This document shows, in pieces, positions 8,336-18,700 of a stretch of 25,000 nt of DNA. Every line of letters begins with the position of its first letter. Position 1 is the first letter of the stretch. The position numbers were made by a program, and so were the translations under genes. The stretch lies in the NCBI GenBank assembly GCA_905221605.1, contig CAJNDS010002076.1, forward strand, positions 175,001-200,000. The letters are read 5' to 3'. The notes under the pieces were generated by a model. The model saw only the letters and a program-made list of their open reading frames with translations. It did no database searches and was not told the DNA's origin. The DNA comes from Symbiodinium natans. Lineage: Eukaryota > Sar > Dinophyceae > Suessiales > Symbiodiniaceae.

Positions 8336-11300
8336 GCCGGATCCAAGACCCACACCGCCTTCGTCTTCATCAAGCCGCATGCCGTGTGGCTCCGGTTGCA
8401 TTTGGCTTCTGGGAAGAGTGGCTGGGGCTTCGGGTTCAGGTGTTTAGGGGTTTGGGTGGTTGAGGTGACTTAGGGTCAAGGGTCGCCCGCTCTCAAACAT
8501 GACAGCCCGCACAGGACCGACAAGGTCAAGACGCTCGTGAAGGACACGGGGGGCAAGTGAGTTCTGGGAGCTTTCGAAACATTTGTTGGCATTCAAGGCC
8601 TTCCCCGAATGGGGGCCTTAGCCTCGGCGTTAAGGTCTGGGTTCAAAGGTGACGAGGTCTTGCATGGTCAAGACGTTCAAACCCACCCCAAATCCTCAAG
8701 CGGACTGCCGGACCATAATACTTGGAGATCCCAAAGCCTTAGAACTCCGCACCGAGTGAAGGACAAGCTGACTGCTGAGGGCCTCACCATCAAGCATGAG
8801 GGCTCGATCAAGGCTGGACATTCTTGATAAGAGTTCTCAGTTCCCTGTCTTTGCATTGCCATTCGCTTTGCGTTGACTTGGTTGTTGGAAAGCCGTATGA
8901 TGCTGTCTGTGACACAGTGGACCGATGCCAGTCGTGAACTCGATTGCTGGCCTGATGGATTTTCTGTCCTTGTTTTTTTGGAGCAAAACCTCGAACATGC
9001 TCGACAAACATTCGGGTTCCAAACTGAAGGGCTTGGACAGTTTTGTTGCAATTTATGTATTTGCATGTTTGAATTCTGTTTGCAGAGCCTGCATATTGAC
9101 ATTCAAACCTCGTTGTGTGAACTTTCTGGCTTACATTGCGGACGACCACCACTACCTCTACCACTGCAACTGCCATTACGTCCCTAATTGGACATCGACC
9201 ACATCGGCCCCGGCTTGATGAGCAGAGAGGCGGCAGTTCAAGCCGAGAGGCCCGCTGGTCGCAGACGGGTCGCAGACGGGTGGCAGACGCGTCGCAGAGT
9301 GCCCAGGACATCCCTCATGTTCTTCACGGCAAGGGTGGCCACGAGATCAACCCGGATGCTTCGACTCTTTGGTTTGGGGGGGTTTTATGACCTACAGGAA
9401 CCTTTGACCGGTTGGGGCTGAGGCGAATGACCACACGCCCGACACCACTCTTGGCCGGCACCACGACCACCATAACCACTGCTAGTTTTGTTTTTTGATA
9501 GCGAGCCCCTGTATGCGTCAGTGAGTCAGTGGGCGGTCTTTACCGGTCAAGAAGTGAAATCCCACTACCATCACCACTAGAGCCACCGCCACTGCTTCGC
9601 TGAGCCAGAGCAGCTCAACACGATCCATGCCCAAACATGAGCAACTGCCCCCACAGGCCGAGCTGATTGACAAGAAGAAGCTCATTGACACCCACTACGG
9701 CGCCATTGCCGCCAAGGCACACGCCTGGATGGTTGTCTTGCCTTCCCCTGCAGGAGGTACAAAATGATTAACAGATGATGGAAGCCACAACCGCGAACCC
9801 GGACCCCCGAGAAAATTGCCCATGAACTTTTTGAGTCCTAAAGCAGGCGGAATGTTGGATGTACCTTGACTGACGGTTGCACTAAACCCTAAACCGTAAA
9901 CCCAAAAGTTATTTACGAGTAGATGGTCGCCCTTGTTTCTTCGTTTTTCCCTCGCGTTTTGTCGACCAGAGAGCGAGATTTGGCCAAATGTTCCCCCCCG
10001 GACCCCCCCTTGCCGGTGTGCGGGAGGCTGTCAAGATGAAGCCCTCGGATTTGACGGTCCAGGCGGTTTAGGGTTTATGGCTTCTGGTTTAGGCTTTAAG
10101 GGGGTTGAGGGGATGGGAGTTGCCAGGGGTTTTCGGGTGCGGCTTCAGGGGTCAAGTCTTTCGGTAACATGTGATCCATGCTTGCTGAGTAAGGACTTCG
10201 ACTGCGAAGAAAAGGGCCCTAAGCCCTCAGACAGGTTTCGGTTGTTTCGCTGAAGTGCTTCCGAGGAGAAAGCTCAGGAGGAGTTTGAGAAGCAGCGGCT
10301 CGGATGAAAGGTTTCATTTTCAAGAACAGCCCTCAAACTCGAGCATTCTCAAACCCACAGCCTTGGGTGCAGAGAACCCCCCACTGACTTTGGGAAAGGG
10401 GGGGTTGGGGTGAAGCCTCTGCCGTGATCTCTGGCTGGGCTCAGCGTTGGCCTAAGTCTTTGTATTCTTCCCTTTTGCTTTGGGGCAGGGGGGGTGGGGG
10501 TGGATGGGGGAGGGATTTGTTTGCGTTTGACGGCACTTGTGGTGCTGACTGACACCGCGGAGCCACATTGGCTTAAACCTGACGGGGAGACATTTTGTTC
10601 TCGATGTCGTTGTGCTTCAGTTCAAATTACCCGCTGCCTCTCAAAACGGCAATGCTCACGGCTGAGCGCTTGAAGATTCTTGAACTCTAAAAACCCTAGT
10701 ATACTCATACGTTTCAGGTCGACTCTCGGGCCTCCGGCACATTGGTCCTTTTATTTACGCATGCTGACAGTGCTAGCAGTGCTTCCATCTTCTAAGCCTG
10801 CCTCTAGTGCCGATCCCAGGTTCGGCGTGAAATGGAGCAAAGTCATGGAGGATGCCCGAATCTCAGAGGGTGGGGGAAAACCTTCTTTCTTTGAAGGGTT
10901 TTCAGACCTTTTAGGTTTACAGTTTCGGGGGGTGGGGTCAGGCTCAAGAGATCAAGGGTGCAGACCCTTACAGTTCAAGGGGGGTGATGCAGTTCTACGT
11001 AAAGGACGTAAAGGATGAAGTTTTGCGTGATACGAAGTCCGCGCTTTGCAGCCATGCACGCCTGTCACAAGACCCGAAGGGCGACTTCTCAAGACCTGGA
11101 CCTTCGGATGATCCTCTTTCCCCCATGCCAGAGAGCCCAAGGGCCTGGTCTACAACGCGATGGATGCCGCCAAGAAGCTGGGAATCAGCCCGGACGTGCC
11201 TCGGCCAACGGTTTTGGATTTTGGGGTTCTTCAAACCGATTCAAACCTAACCCGAGGGTGTAAGGGCCAACACGCCAACACCCCAGGCATCGGGGCAGCT

Positions 11301-13023
11301 CCAAGGACCCCGAACAAAACCCTTGGTCCTCGACCGAACGGATGAAAAGCTTTCTCCTAAACCCTCAACTCTGAACCCCCGAAACGTTAGCCCCGTACAC
11401 CTTGGACATGTGACCCCCCGGCCCTCAGCCCTCAAATCAGAACCCTCGACCCCAAACGACCAGCATCAACCCCGAAAACCCTGTAATCTAAGCCGCCGCT
11501 GATCTGTAGGAACTGGGCAAGAAGTACGACCAGCTCAAGAAGGGCGAGACGATCATCAAGTCTTGGGCCCTGGGGCATGGGGTTTCAGGATTGGAAGGAT
11601 GGCTTTGGCTGTTGTTTGGGCAGAGGATTTTGGAGAATTTTGGGGGGAGGAGTTCGGAGGGACGCTGGCATAAGGGATGTTTCACATGTGCCACAAGCTC
11701 TGAACATCTTGAGCCGGTGGCGGAGGTTCGGCGGCGGCTTCTACTGCGGCAAGGCCCTGGCGCTTTCTGGCAGTTTTTTTGGGGAGGACGGGTTGAGGGT
11801 GCGAGACCTGGCCCTGGGCGTCAGGTGGACGGCATTTACGTCATCAACGGCTTCTACATGAACATGCGCTCGAAGTTCACCGCTCCGGGCACCAGCATCT
11901 ACTACTACGAGGCGCGCACGCGTGGTTTGGAGGGGGGGAGGCTGTGGAGTCAAGTTGGGAGTGTGTCGAATGCACAATTTCTTGTTGTGCCACTGCAGCT
12001 GTACAACCGCAGCTTTCCAGGTGGAGTGGCCGGCGGAGAAGATGTCCTGGGCGGACTTCCGAGGCCAAGTGGACATGAGAGCTTCGCAGGGGCTCCCCAT
12101 GCCAATCTGAAGTTTCGGACGACCGTGCGCCCATCAACCGTTTCGTGGGACTTTGGCGGGCGCAGGCAAGCTGCTTGGCCCCACAGACCCGGCCACGGCC
12201 CCTGCCGGCTCCCTCCGCAACCTGATCTACAAGGAGCCGCTGTCTCGGGGCTTTCCGGCATTCCTGAGGGCGTTCGTAGGCTGCACTTTTCTCATGCTGT
12301 TTAGGATTCTGATTCTGCCTCCTCCTTGAAAAATATTTTAAACATGCTCCCCCGCCCCAAACAAATCCGCGTTGCGAGGACTGGAGCGACCTGGGGCTGA
12401 AGGCATCGCTGCGAAGGGTTTAGGGCTGAGGGTTGGGTTTAGGGCTCAGGGTTGGGGGTCTTCAGGGTGTACTGTGGCTCAGGCTGCATCCCAAATCCCC
12501 AAAGCACTCCACTGCCCTCACGCATCGCGCAACACGGAAGCATGCGAAAAGTACTGAAATTAGATGGCTTCTTATCGCAGGCATCCAGGTCTGCTGCTCC
12601 ACATGAATGTCTACACTAGGGCAGGACAACGGAAGCTAGCATCACAACTCAAACAGTTGGTCCACGTATTCTTGTTTCCCCTCGAGTCCCCCCATGCACA
12701 TCATCGTCTTCAGCTCGCAAAGATCGAACCCTTCATTCCCGTAAAGAAGAGGTAGAGGCCCACGACCCACAACCGCCCCCTCCCCCGCAAGACGGGAGCA
12801 GTGATGACCCTACGGAGGCCCAGCCGGACACGGGCGACAACGGCGTCCACGCCTCTGCCTCGCCGTTCGAGGCAAAGAAGGGCAAAGAAGGGATACTTGA
12901 GTTTAGGGGTCTTCTTCGTATCTGAGCTTGAAGCCACAGGCGCTGGCTGAGCGATCTAACTGGGTCCGGGCGTCCGTCAGCAAGGACGCCTTCGGCAAGG
13001 CCCTCCGTTACGCTGCCCTGTGA
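8336..13023 (+). CDS. Nucleoside diphosphate kinase family domain, multi-exon; probable C-terminal half of the GS-NDPK fusion (copy 1)
   Basis: NDPKs move the gamma-phosphate of ATP to NDPs through a phospho-His. In-phase exons: 8336-8385, 8515-8542, 8762-8812, 9657-9716, 10027-10062, 10266-10294, 10820-10853, 11142-11195, 11510-11559, 11726-11753, 11825-11911, 12021-12063, 12166-12233, 12379-12402, 12818-12871, 12940-13023 (259 codons plus TGA 13021-13023). Motifs: TAFVFIKPHAV (NDPK first strand, K-P), LIDTHYGAIAAK, VYNAMDAAKKLGISPD, FGGGFYCGK, GIYVINGFYMNMRSKF, LGPTDPATAPAGSLRNLIY, and the active-site-like DNGVHASASPFE with a conserved His. From memory this matches the long (~300 aa) NDPK-like family of dinoflagellates and stramenopiles, not the short ~150-aa form. 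The usual HGSDS after the His reads HASAS here. No own start is obvious: the only nearby candidate ATG (8122) abuts the GS stop. The first exon is in phase with GS exon 29. Family call firm; catalytic activity inferred. Confidence 0.85.
9259..9300. repeat. Short tandem repeat GTCGCAGACGG in the large NDPK intron
   Basis: About four 10-11 bp units, the later ones diverged (GTGGCAGACGC, GTCGCAGAGTG). It sits inside intron 8813-9656, the longest of the gene (844 nt), which also holds degenerate CCACCACTAC-type triplet stretches near 9140-9180, 9460-9480 and 9560-9590. Confidence 0.85.
9885..9910. repeat. Telomere-like CCCTAAA motifs in an NDPK intron
   Basis: ACTAAACCCTAAACCGTAAA (9881-9900) carries one perfect CCCTAAA plus degenerate neighbours, inside intron 9717-10026. 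Confidence 0.6.
12410..12460. repeat. Degenerate TTTAGGG-like tract in an NDPK intron
   Basis: Two GGGTTTAGGGCT blocks within about 25 bp plus GGGTTGGG variants, in intron 12403-12817. Similar G-rich motifs occur in other introns (about 8435-8480, 10063-10100, 6920-7000). Confidence 0.6.
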
Positions 13024-13482
<459 letters not shown>

Positions 13483-13653
13483 AGCTGGGGAACCCTAAAA
13501 TCCGTATTGGGTATTCCCCACCCGGGAAAATACTTAACGTTCGAGGAAAATTGGCGGATTCCATTATTGTTTTTGCACTAGAACACAAAGCAACAGCATA
13601 CTTGTAGAGTTTGTTTACGAAGGGATTGCCACTTGTTCCAGGGAAGCCCTGAC

Positions 13654-13750
13654 AAGTCCTAGAATGCGAGTCCCCCGCATCTTTGCGGGGGTGGGGGGAG
13701 GGGGGGGGGGGGGCGGACGCCAGAAGTGCGGGGAGTCACCGCTAGGACTT
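13654..13750. repeat. GC-rich palindromic element with ~24-bp terminal inverted repeats (copy A)
   Basis: Left arm AAGTCCTAG...GAGTCCCCCGCA (13654-13679) and right arm TGCGGGGAGTC...CTAGGACTT (13727-13750) are inverted copies. The centre is G-rich, including a run of about 14 G near 13700-13713. The same terminal motif recurs at 15572-15730, so this is a repeat family, possibly a small hairpin transposon relic. Confidence 0.8.
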
Positions 13751-13883
13751 TTCAGCCCTGAGAAGTCCTGCTGGTGGAATGTGAGTCCAGATCCCCACGA
13801 CTCGGGTTTGGGAGGTTTGTGACGTTCTTAGAGGCTGGTGCCAGGAGGACGTTGTCGCCTCTTTCCTGAACTCCAACTGGTAA

Positions 13884-14162
13884 ATGCCTGATGTCATCAC
13901 GCGTAGACAGCCACAAGGACGTGGAGTGAAGACAGTGTGGATTGTCAAAGCTCCGGCCCCGCCTAATTCTGCATACTACTACGAAGATTTTGAGCAAGGT
14001 GCCTGCTTGCGTATCGATACTGACTGCCTTGGTGTGATCAGAATAGACTTAGCTGATTATCCTGACGATCCTAACCGCATGTGCAGGGCTCGCGCCTTGC
14101 GCTTGAAGAATGTTCACAGCGTCGCCAGGCCCGCCTTGCCTGAGGAAAGGGATGAGCATTAA
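13884..14162 (+). other. Unrecognised open frame (92 codons) in the spacer
   Basis: Opens ATG CCT GAT GTC and ends TAA at 14160-14162. The middle (AYYYEDFEQGACLRIDTD, then GVIRIDLADYPDDPNRM) reads like protein and uses more AT-ending codons than the GS gene. No family recognised. It may be an exon, a gene relic or chance. Confidence 0.25.
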
Positions 14163-14395
14163 GGCCACGCTTCCCAGTCGAGTTGATGAGGACTCTGAAT
14201 CCTACGAAGCCTGCTGGAAGGCGGTGTGGGCGCGCTAACAAGAAAAGCGCTGCAAGGGGAGCCCTTTGCATCTGGCATCCAGGGCGGAATGATCAAGCCC
14301 AGTCCGGCTTGCTCGCAAAACTTCCTCAGCGTCGCCTCCAGTCGCTGTGTGCCTGGTGCCGGTAGGTCGATGGAGTAGCCGCTCAGGAACTGCAA
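14159..14395 (-). other. Unrecognised coding-like frame on the minus strand
   Basis: The frame reads FLSGYSIDLPAPGTQRLEAT and continues with LRKFCEQAGLGLIIPPWMPD. A possible acceptor (TTGCAG) precedes the FLSG codons when read on the minus strand. Further upstream on the same strand (about 14717-14623) another coding-like piece reads YFKINRRRLRHVINLIHMHK. Together they could be exons or fragments of a minus-strand gene or a decayed mobile element. No family assigned. Confidence 0.25.
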
Positions 14396-14759
14396 TTTGA
14401 GTGTCTTCTGTGGCTCTTGTTGGTAACGTATACTTCTCCAGAGTGCAGTGGTTGCTGCGTGTGAATGTTTCGTGTCGGGTATGGCTTGACGCGTATCTTC
14501 TCTGGCCGAGATCCGCGCGTGATGTCTCGAAGACGATCCGATCCAGCCTGCAGTGTGTCGGGACGGTGGTGGGCTTCAGGACGGGGGGGCTGCCTATATC
14601 TACAACTCGGGCGATGTTTTTTGGGCTGGTGACCTCTTGATGGCCAGTTTGTGCATGTGGATGAGGTTGATCACGTGACGAAGCCGGCGTCTGTTGATCT
14701 TGAAGTAGTCTTGGGTATCATGGCATCAGCTGGATTGGCCGGCAAAGTGAATCTCAGTC

Positions 14760-15570
14760 TTGGACTGCTGCGAGCGGGGACGGGGGGCATCTTCTCGTTG
14801 TGGTTTCCTGTCGGCTCATGCGCCGATATATATGGGTCTTTAGCTCAAGCTGCTTGAAAGACGAGTTTGTCGAGTGCATCGTGGCAGGCCGCCTTTCGTT
14901 TGCGTGACAGTCGGCTCGCCATGGCTGTCGGCCGTTAATCTACTGATAGATTTGGAGCACTTGAGCAGCAATGTTCAGCTTGACCGGCCTGACCGATGTT
15001 GCTTTTTTTTGCTGCGGTTGGAGTGTTGATTTTGTGTAAGTTACTGCAGCGTTTCAGGTCTACATATAGCATTTTTGGTCACGTGTGGGCCTAGTGATGC
15101 CAGAATTTGGTTGATAGTTTTCGTCGAACGTGTGACATATTTCCTCTGGGGCGATCAGGCATGTTGAGTGGCAGGTCGCAGGCGTCTTACTTTCCAGCCA
15201 AGGTGCCAACCGGCGGCCAGGTCTGCGCGGACGACGTGCCCCCGCGCATGCCACACATCGATCCCCAAAGCGGCTGGGACGCAGGTTTCGCCACCAGTGA
15301 GTGAGCTAAAGTCAGCTTTGGTCTGTGTGTTTCTATGAACTGCCTCAAAGCTAGGCCTTCGGGAACGCCGGCCAAGCCGATGTTGCCAACACTTCAATAC
15401 GGGTTCGCCGCCAGCACGTGACGTCAGCCTTTGCCTCTTCTGGCAGGGGTTGGCGGAGCTAAAGTGGCAACTCCACGATTGTCTTTGACGTCGCGATTGG
15501 GTACCGCCGCGGCAACTTCACTACTGGGGGGTGGGATGGACTCCAAAGGCACGGGAGTTACATTCCAATG
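14760..15570. other. Spacer; no gene recognised
   Basis: Mixed-composition sequence without repeats or conserved exons that I can name. A short open piece around 15160-15300 (GGQVCADDVPPRMPHIDPQS) looks mildly coding-like but has no supporting context. Confidence 0.4.
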
Positions 15571-15571
15571 C

Positions 15572-15658
15572 TGAAAAGTCCTAGAGTGTGACTCCCCTGC
15601 CTGGCGCAGGCCGGGGGGAGGCCAGCAACTCGGGGGAGTCACGTTTTAAGACTTTTCA
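15572..15658. repeat. GC-rich palindromic element (copy B)
   Basis: Left arm TGAAAAGTCCTAGAGTGTGA plus CTCCCC (15572-15597), right arm GGGGGAGTCACGTTTTAAGA plus CTTTTCA (15632-15658). The arms are inverted copies with a few mismatches, around a GC-rich centre. Confidence 0.8.
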
Positions 15659-15732
15659 TCCAATGTGACCCCCCCGCTGTTTGGGGGGGCGGGGGGAGGG
15701 GGGGGAGTCATGTTTGAAGACTTTTCATCCCT
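15650..15732. repeat. GC-rich palindromic element (copy C), sharing an arm with copy B
   Basis: GACTTTTCATCCAATGTGAC plus a C-run (from 15650) faces GGGGGAGTCATGTTTGAAGA plus CTTTTCATCC (15701-15730). The right arms of B and C are near-identical direct repeats, so the unit seems to have been tandemly duplicated. A further half-motif, CTAGAATGTCACTCC, follows at 15731-15745. Confidence 0.75.
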
Positions 15733-15745
15733 AGAATGTCACTCC

Positions 15746-16079
15746 AGCGGTTTGCAGAGGGAGGGGCGCCGCCGGCGCCGCAGTGCGGGAGTCCATTTCC
15801 AGCAGCTTGCAGCCCAGCCTGAATTTCGAATTCATCGGGTTCTTCGGGCCAGAGGGTTGAGTGCTTTAGCGAGTAAGGCGGCGCCCTTCTAATCGATCGT
15901 CTCGGACGCAAATCCCCCTGCAGTCTTCAAGCGAAGCTCTTCGTGTGTGGTAAATCGCGTGAATCACGTGGGAATATAAGCGATTTCTGGCTTCTTCCAA
16001 GAAACTGGGCCACCCCGCACTAGGGTTAGGGCCCCGGGGCGGCCACAGAGAGCGCGCTGCCAAATATGTGTTGAGTACG
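15746..16079. other. Spacer; no gene recognised
   Basis: GC-rich sequence between the palindromic elements and the AT-rich block. Contains a single TAGGGTTAGGG near 16021. Nothing else supported. Confidence 0.4.
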
Positions 16080-16500
16080 AATATTGCATGATGTGAGATA
16101 GTTCTTGGATTGTTGGATCTTTGATTCCTTTATGAAGAAGTTATGATTCTCGTCGATGTCATGCAAAATTTATGACTCGTTTTGTGACAAACTGATTCTA
16201 TTTTCTTTTTTTCGTCGATTATGAAAGTGTCAAAACTGTTTTGATTTTCGTCAATTTCGTATATCATTTTCATTAGAGTCATCAGAGAAACATACAAAAC
16301 GGACCAAATCCTAAAGTTTGCACAAAACTGGCCATAAAAAAACATAAAGTCGATGAGAAACGTACCTGTTAAGAACAAACTCATTAAAGTTTCATAAAAT
16401 CGAAGAGAAATCGTGTATATTCCGTAAATGATCATGAACCACAAAGTTCCAAAAATCGTATCTTAAACATAACTTTTTCAGTAACAAAGTTTCTTGAAAC
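16080..16500. repeat. AT-rich block with partial internal inverted repeats
   Basis: Composition drops sharply to AT-rich against GC-rich flanks. The left half carries TTTTCGTCGATTATGAAAG-type sequence (about 16138-16250); the right half carries related complementary motifs (AAAGTCGATGAGAAACG about 16347, AAATCGAAGAGAAATCG about 16397). The arrangement suggests a decayed inverted-repeat element; no coding frame is convincing. Confidence 0.5.
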
Positions 16501-16726
16501 GTGGCTCTGGCAACACATCCAGTGTCATACGCTAGGGCACCCCAAGTTTCTTAGCTAAACGGGAACCGCAAAGCGGCCAAAAGTGTCCGGATCTAGAGGC
16601 TTAGTTTCTTGCACAATGGTTTTCTTGTACCGTGGTTTCACTGTAATTTTAAGACTGACGGGTTTAAGCCTTCTCGGCCGCCAAAAGCCCCCCGCCTTCC
16701 AGGCGCTTCTGGCCAGCGGTGTCAGC

Positions 16727-17517
16727 ATGAAGATGGCAAGGGAGTGGCCGGGACGCTCGGTGGAGGTCCGAAAGCCAACTGCAGAGTCGGGTTTGGGGCC
16801 TTAAGAGGTTCGACGATCCGGCCGTCGAGTTCGAGGGCGGCAAGAAGTCTGTGTTTGACATGCTGGAGGACCGGAGCCGTTTCCGGTTTAGTTCGGGTCT
16901 GAGGGTTATTCAACTTTCGCAGATGTGTCAGCCTTCATGCTATCCTTTCTGGCCGGGCCCCTCGAATCCTCAATGTGCATACCTTGTGAATCGTGACAGG
17001 ATCTGGACGCCGGCGAGTGCTTGAAGAAGTGCCCCGCAGGGGGTGGGAACGTAGCTCGCAGAGCTTAAGGGCCACCCGAATTCTGGACCCGAGCTCTTTT
17101 GGGGCTAGGCGCTTTGCCGTAGATCAAGAGAGGGCGGAAGAGTTCCGAAACGACAGCCCTCGAGGTGCAAAGCCATTGCCGCGGCCAACAAGTGAAGATT
17201 TGGGCCGACGGGTCTTGCCGCGCCTTGGCCACGCGGGCCCTTTTCTTTCTGACCCGTTGTGCTCGCTACTGGGGGCTTCTGTGGGGGTTGTGGAGTTCTC
17301 AGGTCCTGAGCCGGATCGTAAGGCATGGGTGTGGGGATGTGCGTGTCTTCCGGGGAGTTTGAAACGCTGGCGGGTTTGGGATGTTCAGAGCCTGAAGCGC
17401 ATCGAGGTTCCAGGGCCGGTCAATGGATATACAGATATACACTTCGCTGCAAAGCAGAAGCTCCTCTAGTTACGAACGGAAGCTAGAGCTGGAACATCAA
17501 GAAGCTCCTGTGCCAAG
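16727..17517 (+). other. Candidate unrecognised multi-exon gene, 5' part
   Basis: A phase-consistent splice chain in the same style as the GS gene: 16727-16740 (MKMA plus two bases), 16808-16868 (FDDPAVEFEGGKKSVFDMLE), 17000-17028 (DLDAGECLKK), 17165-17191 (CKAIAAAN), and possibly 17489-17517 (WNIKKLLCQ). Junctions include a GA-AG and a GT-AG intron, the latter with a GTGC repeat at both ends. The first junction (AG then GGAG) is ambiguous and the true start may lie further 5'. The product is small, charged and not recognised. Alternatives are a decayed gene or chance. Confidence 0.35.
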
Positions 17518-17656
17518 GATGAGGTGTAGAGAGGACGCATTTTGTATTGCCAGCAGTTTCTGAACCGTTCCATTGTGGGCACATCTCAGAACCACTCCCC
17601 AACTTGGCCTCACTTGGGGGTCGGGAAGAGCAGATCTTTTTCGGCTCGGGAAGTTC

Positions 17657-17840
17657 GGCAAGCAGGGCAAGTGGGACAAGTGGGGCAAGTGGGGCAAGCG
17701 GGGCAAGTGGGCAAGTACGGCAAGTAGTGAGCGGTCCCAGGGGGTTGCTCACCTCTTCTTCCGATGCAATCGTGGCAAGTGGGCGGCAAGTAGTGCAATT
17801 GGCGCATGTGACAAGTGGGCCAAGTTGAGCAAGTGGGGGT
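17657..17840. repeat. GGGCAAGTGG minisatellite, two blocks
   Basis: Block 1, about 17657-17730, has seven or eight ~10-bp units (GGGCAAGTGG, GGACAAGTGG, GGGCAAGCGG). Block 2, about 17775-17840, is more degenerate. A ~45-bp unrelated stretch separates them. Confidence 0.85.
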
Positions 17841-18700
17841 CAGGGGTGGGTGAGGCAGTAACAGCTAGTGTTGCGCAGAAGAAGTTCTTCCGAAGGGACC
17901 AAGTGGGGCGACATCAGCTAGCGGTGCCCCCGTACATGCCTACTGCACTCTCCAGCGTGTGTTTTGAGGCGCCTCAGGGGCCTTTGAAGCGCAGCTCTCT
18001 GAGTGCACACTTGGGCAAGGCGTCGTGAGATGCCCGAAGTGAGCAGCAGCAGGGGCGTCCGCACTTTTGACTCCTTCCTGTGCTACTTGTAAGGAGCAAA
18101 GTTCCGCGGTCGCGGCACTAGCTGGAATAAACATCTCGGCGGTTGCACCCCCCTCCGCTCCCTTTCGATGGAAACGTTCCTCAGCTTTTCTGGCCTCCAC
18201 TGCTGCCTTTTGTCCGGACCGGGGACTGCAGAGCTGCCTGACGGCGCTTGTACATGACTCTGCAGCCTCCGGCAAGGATTTGTCAAATTGTACTGTGTAA
18301 ACAAGTGTAGGACTTGCCGCCTATTGTGCTGGGAGCGCTATAGGTTTGGGAGTTTGCGCGCCGTGTGGGATGCGGCATTGATGTGTGATGGAAGTAAGTT
18401 GTATAGGGCGTTCTTCGTAAGCCTTGGTTTTGCAAACACGTCCTTATGTTGCAAGCCAGAGGAACTACATTTTGTGACGCTTTTTCGCGCGCATGCCACT
18501 GGCAGGAAGCGAGGTCTCATTCGCGAGTGCTATCGCTTTGACTACGAAGCCATAGAAACTGCTTGCTGAGAAAAGTCCGCAGGCCATTAGGCCTTTGCTG
18601 CCGTTTCGGAGCCAGGGAGCCCTGAAGCTTGTGCTTTCTGGAGCAGTCTTCACATGGCCGGTGCTACTACATCGCATTCCTTTGACCTCTTTGCCGCTAG
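17841..18700. other. Spacer or gene interior; no confident call
   Basis: Several frames on both strands look mildly coding-like (for example 18067-18300 on +, 17940-18275 on -), so none can be chosen. A short exon-like piece at 17879-17895 (EEVLPK) would continue the chain starting at 16727. Confidence 0.3.
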
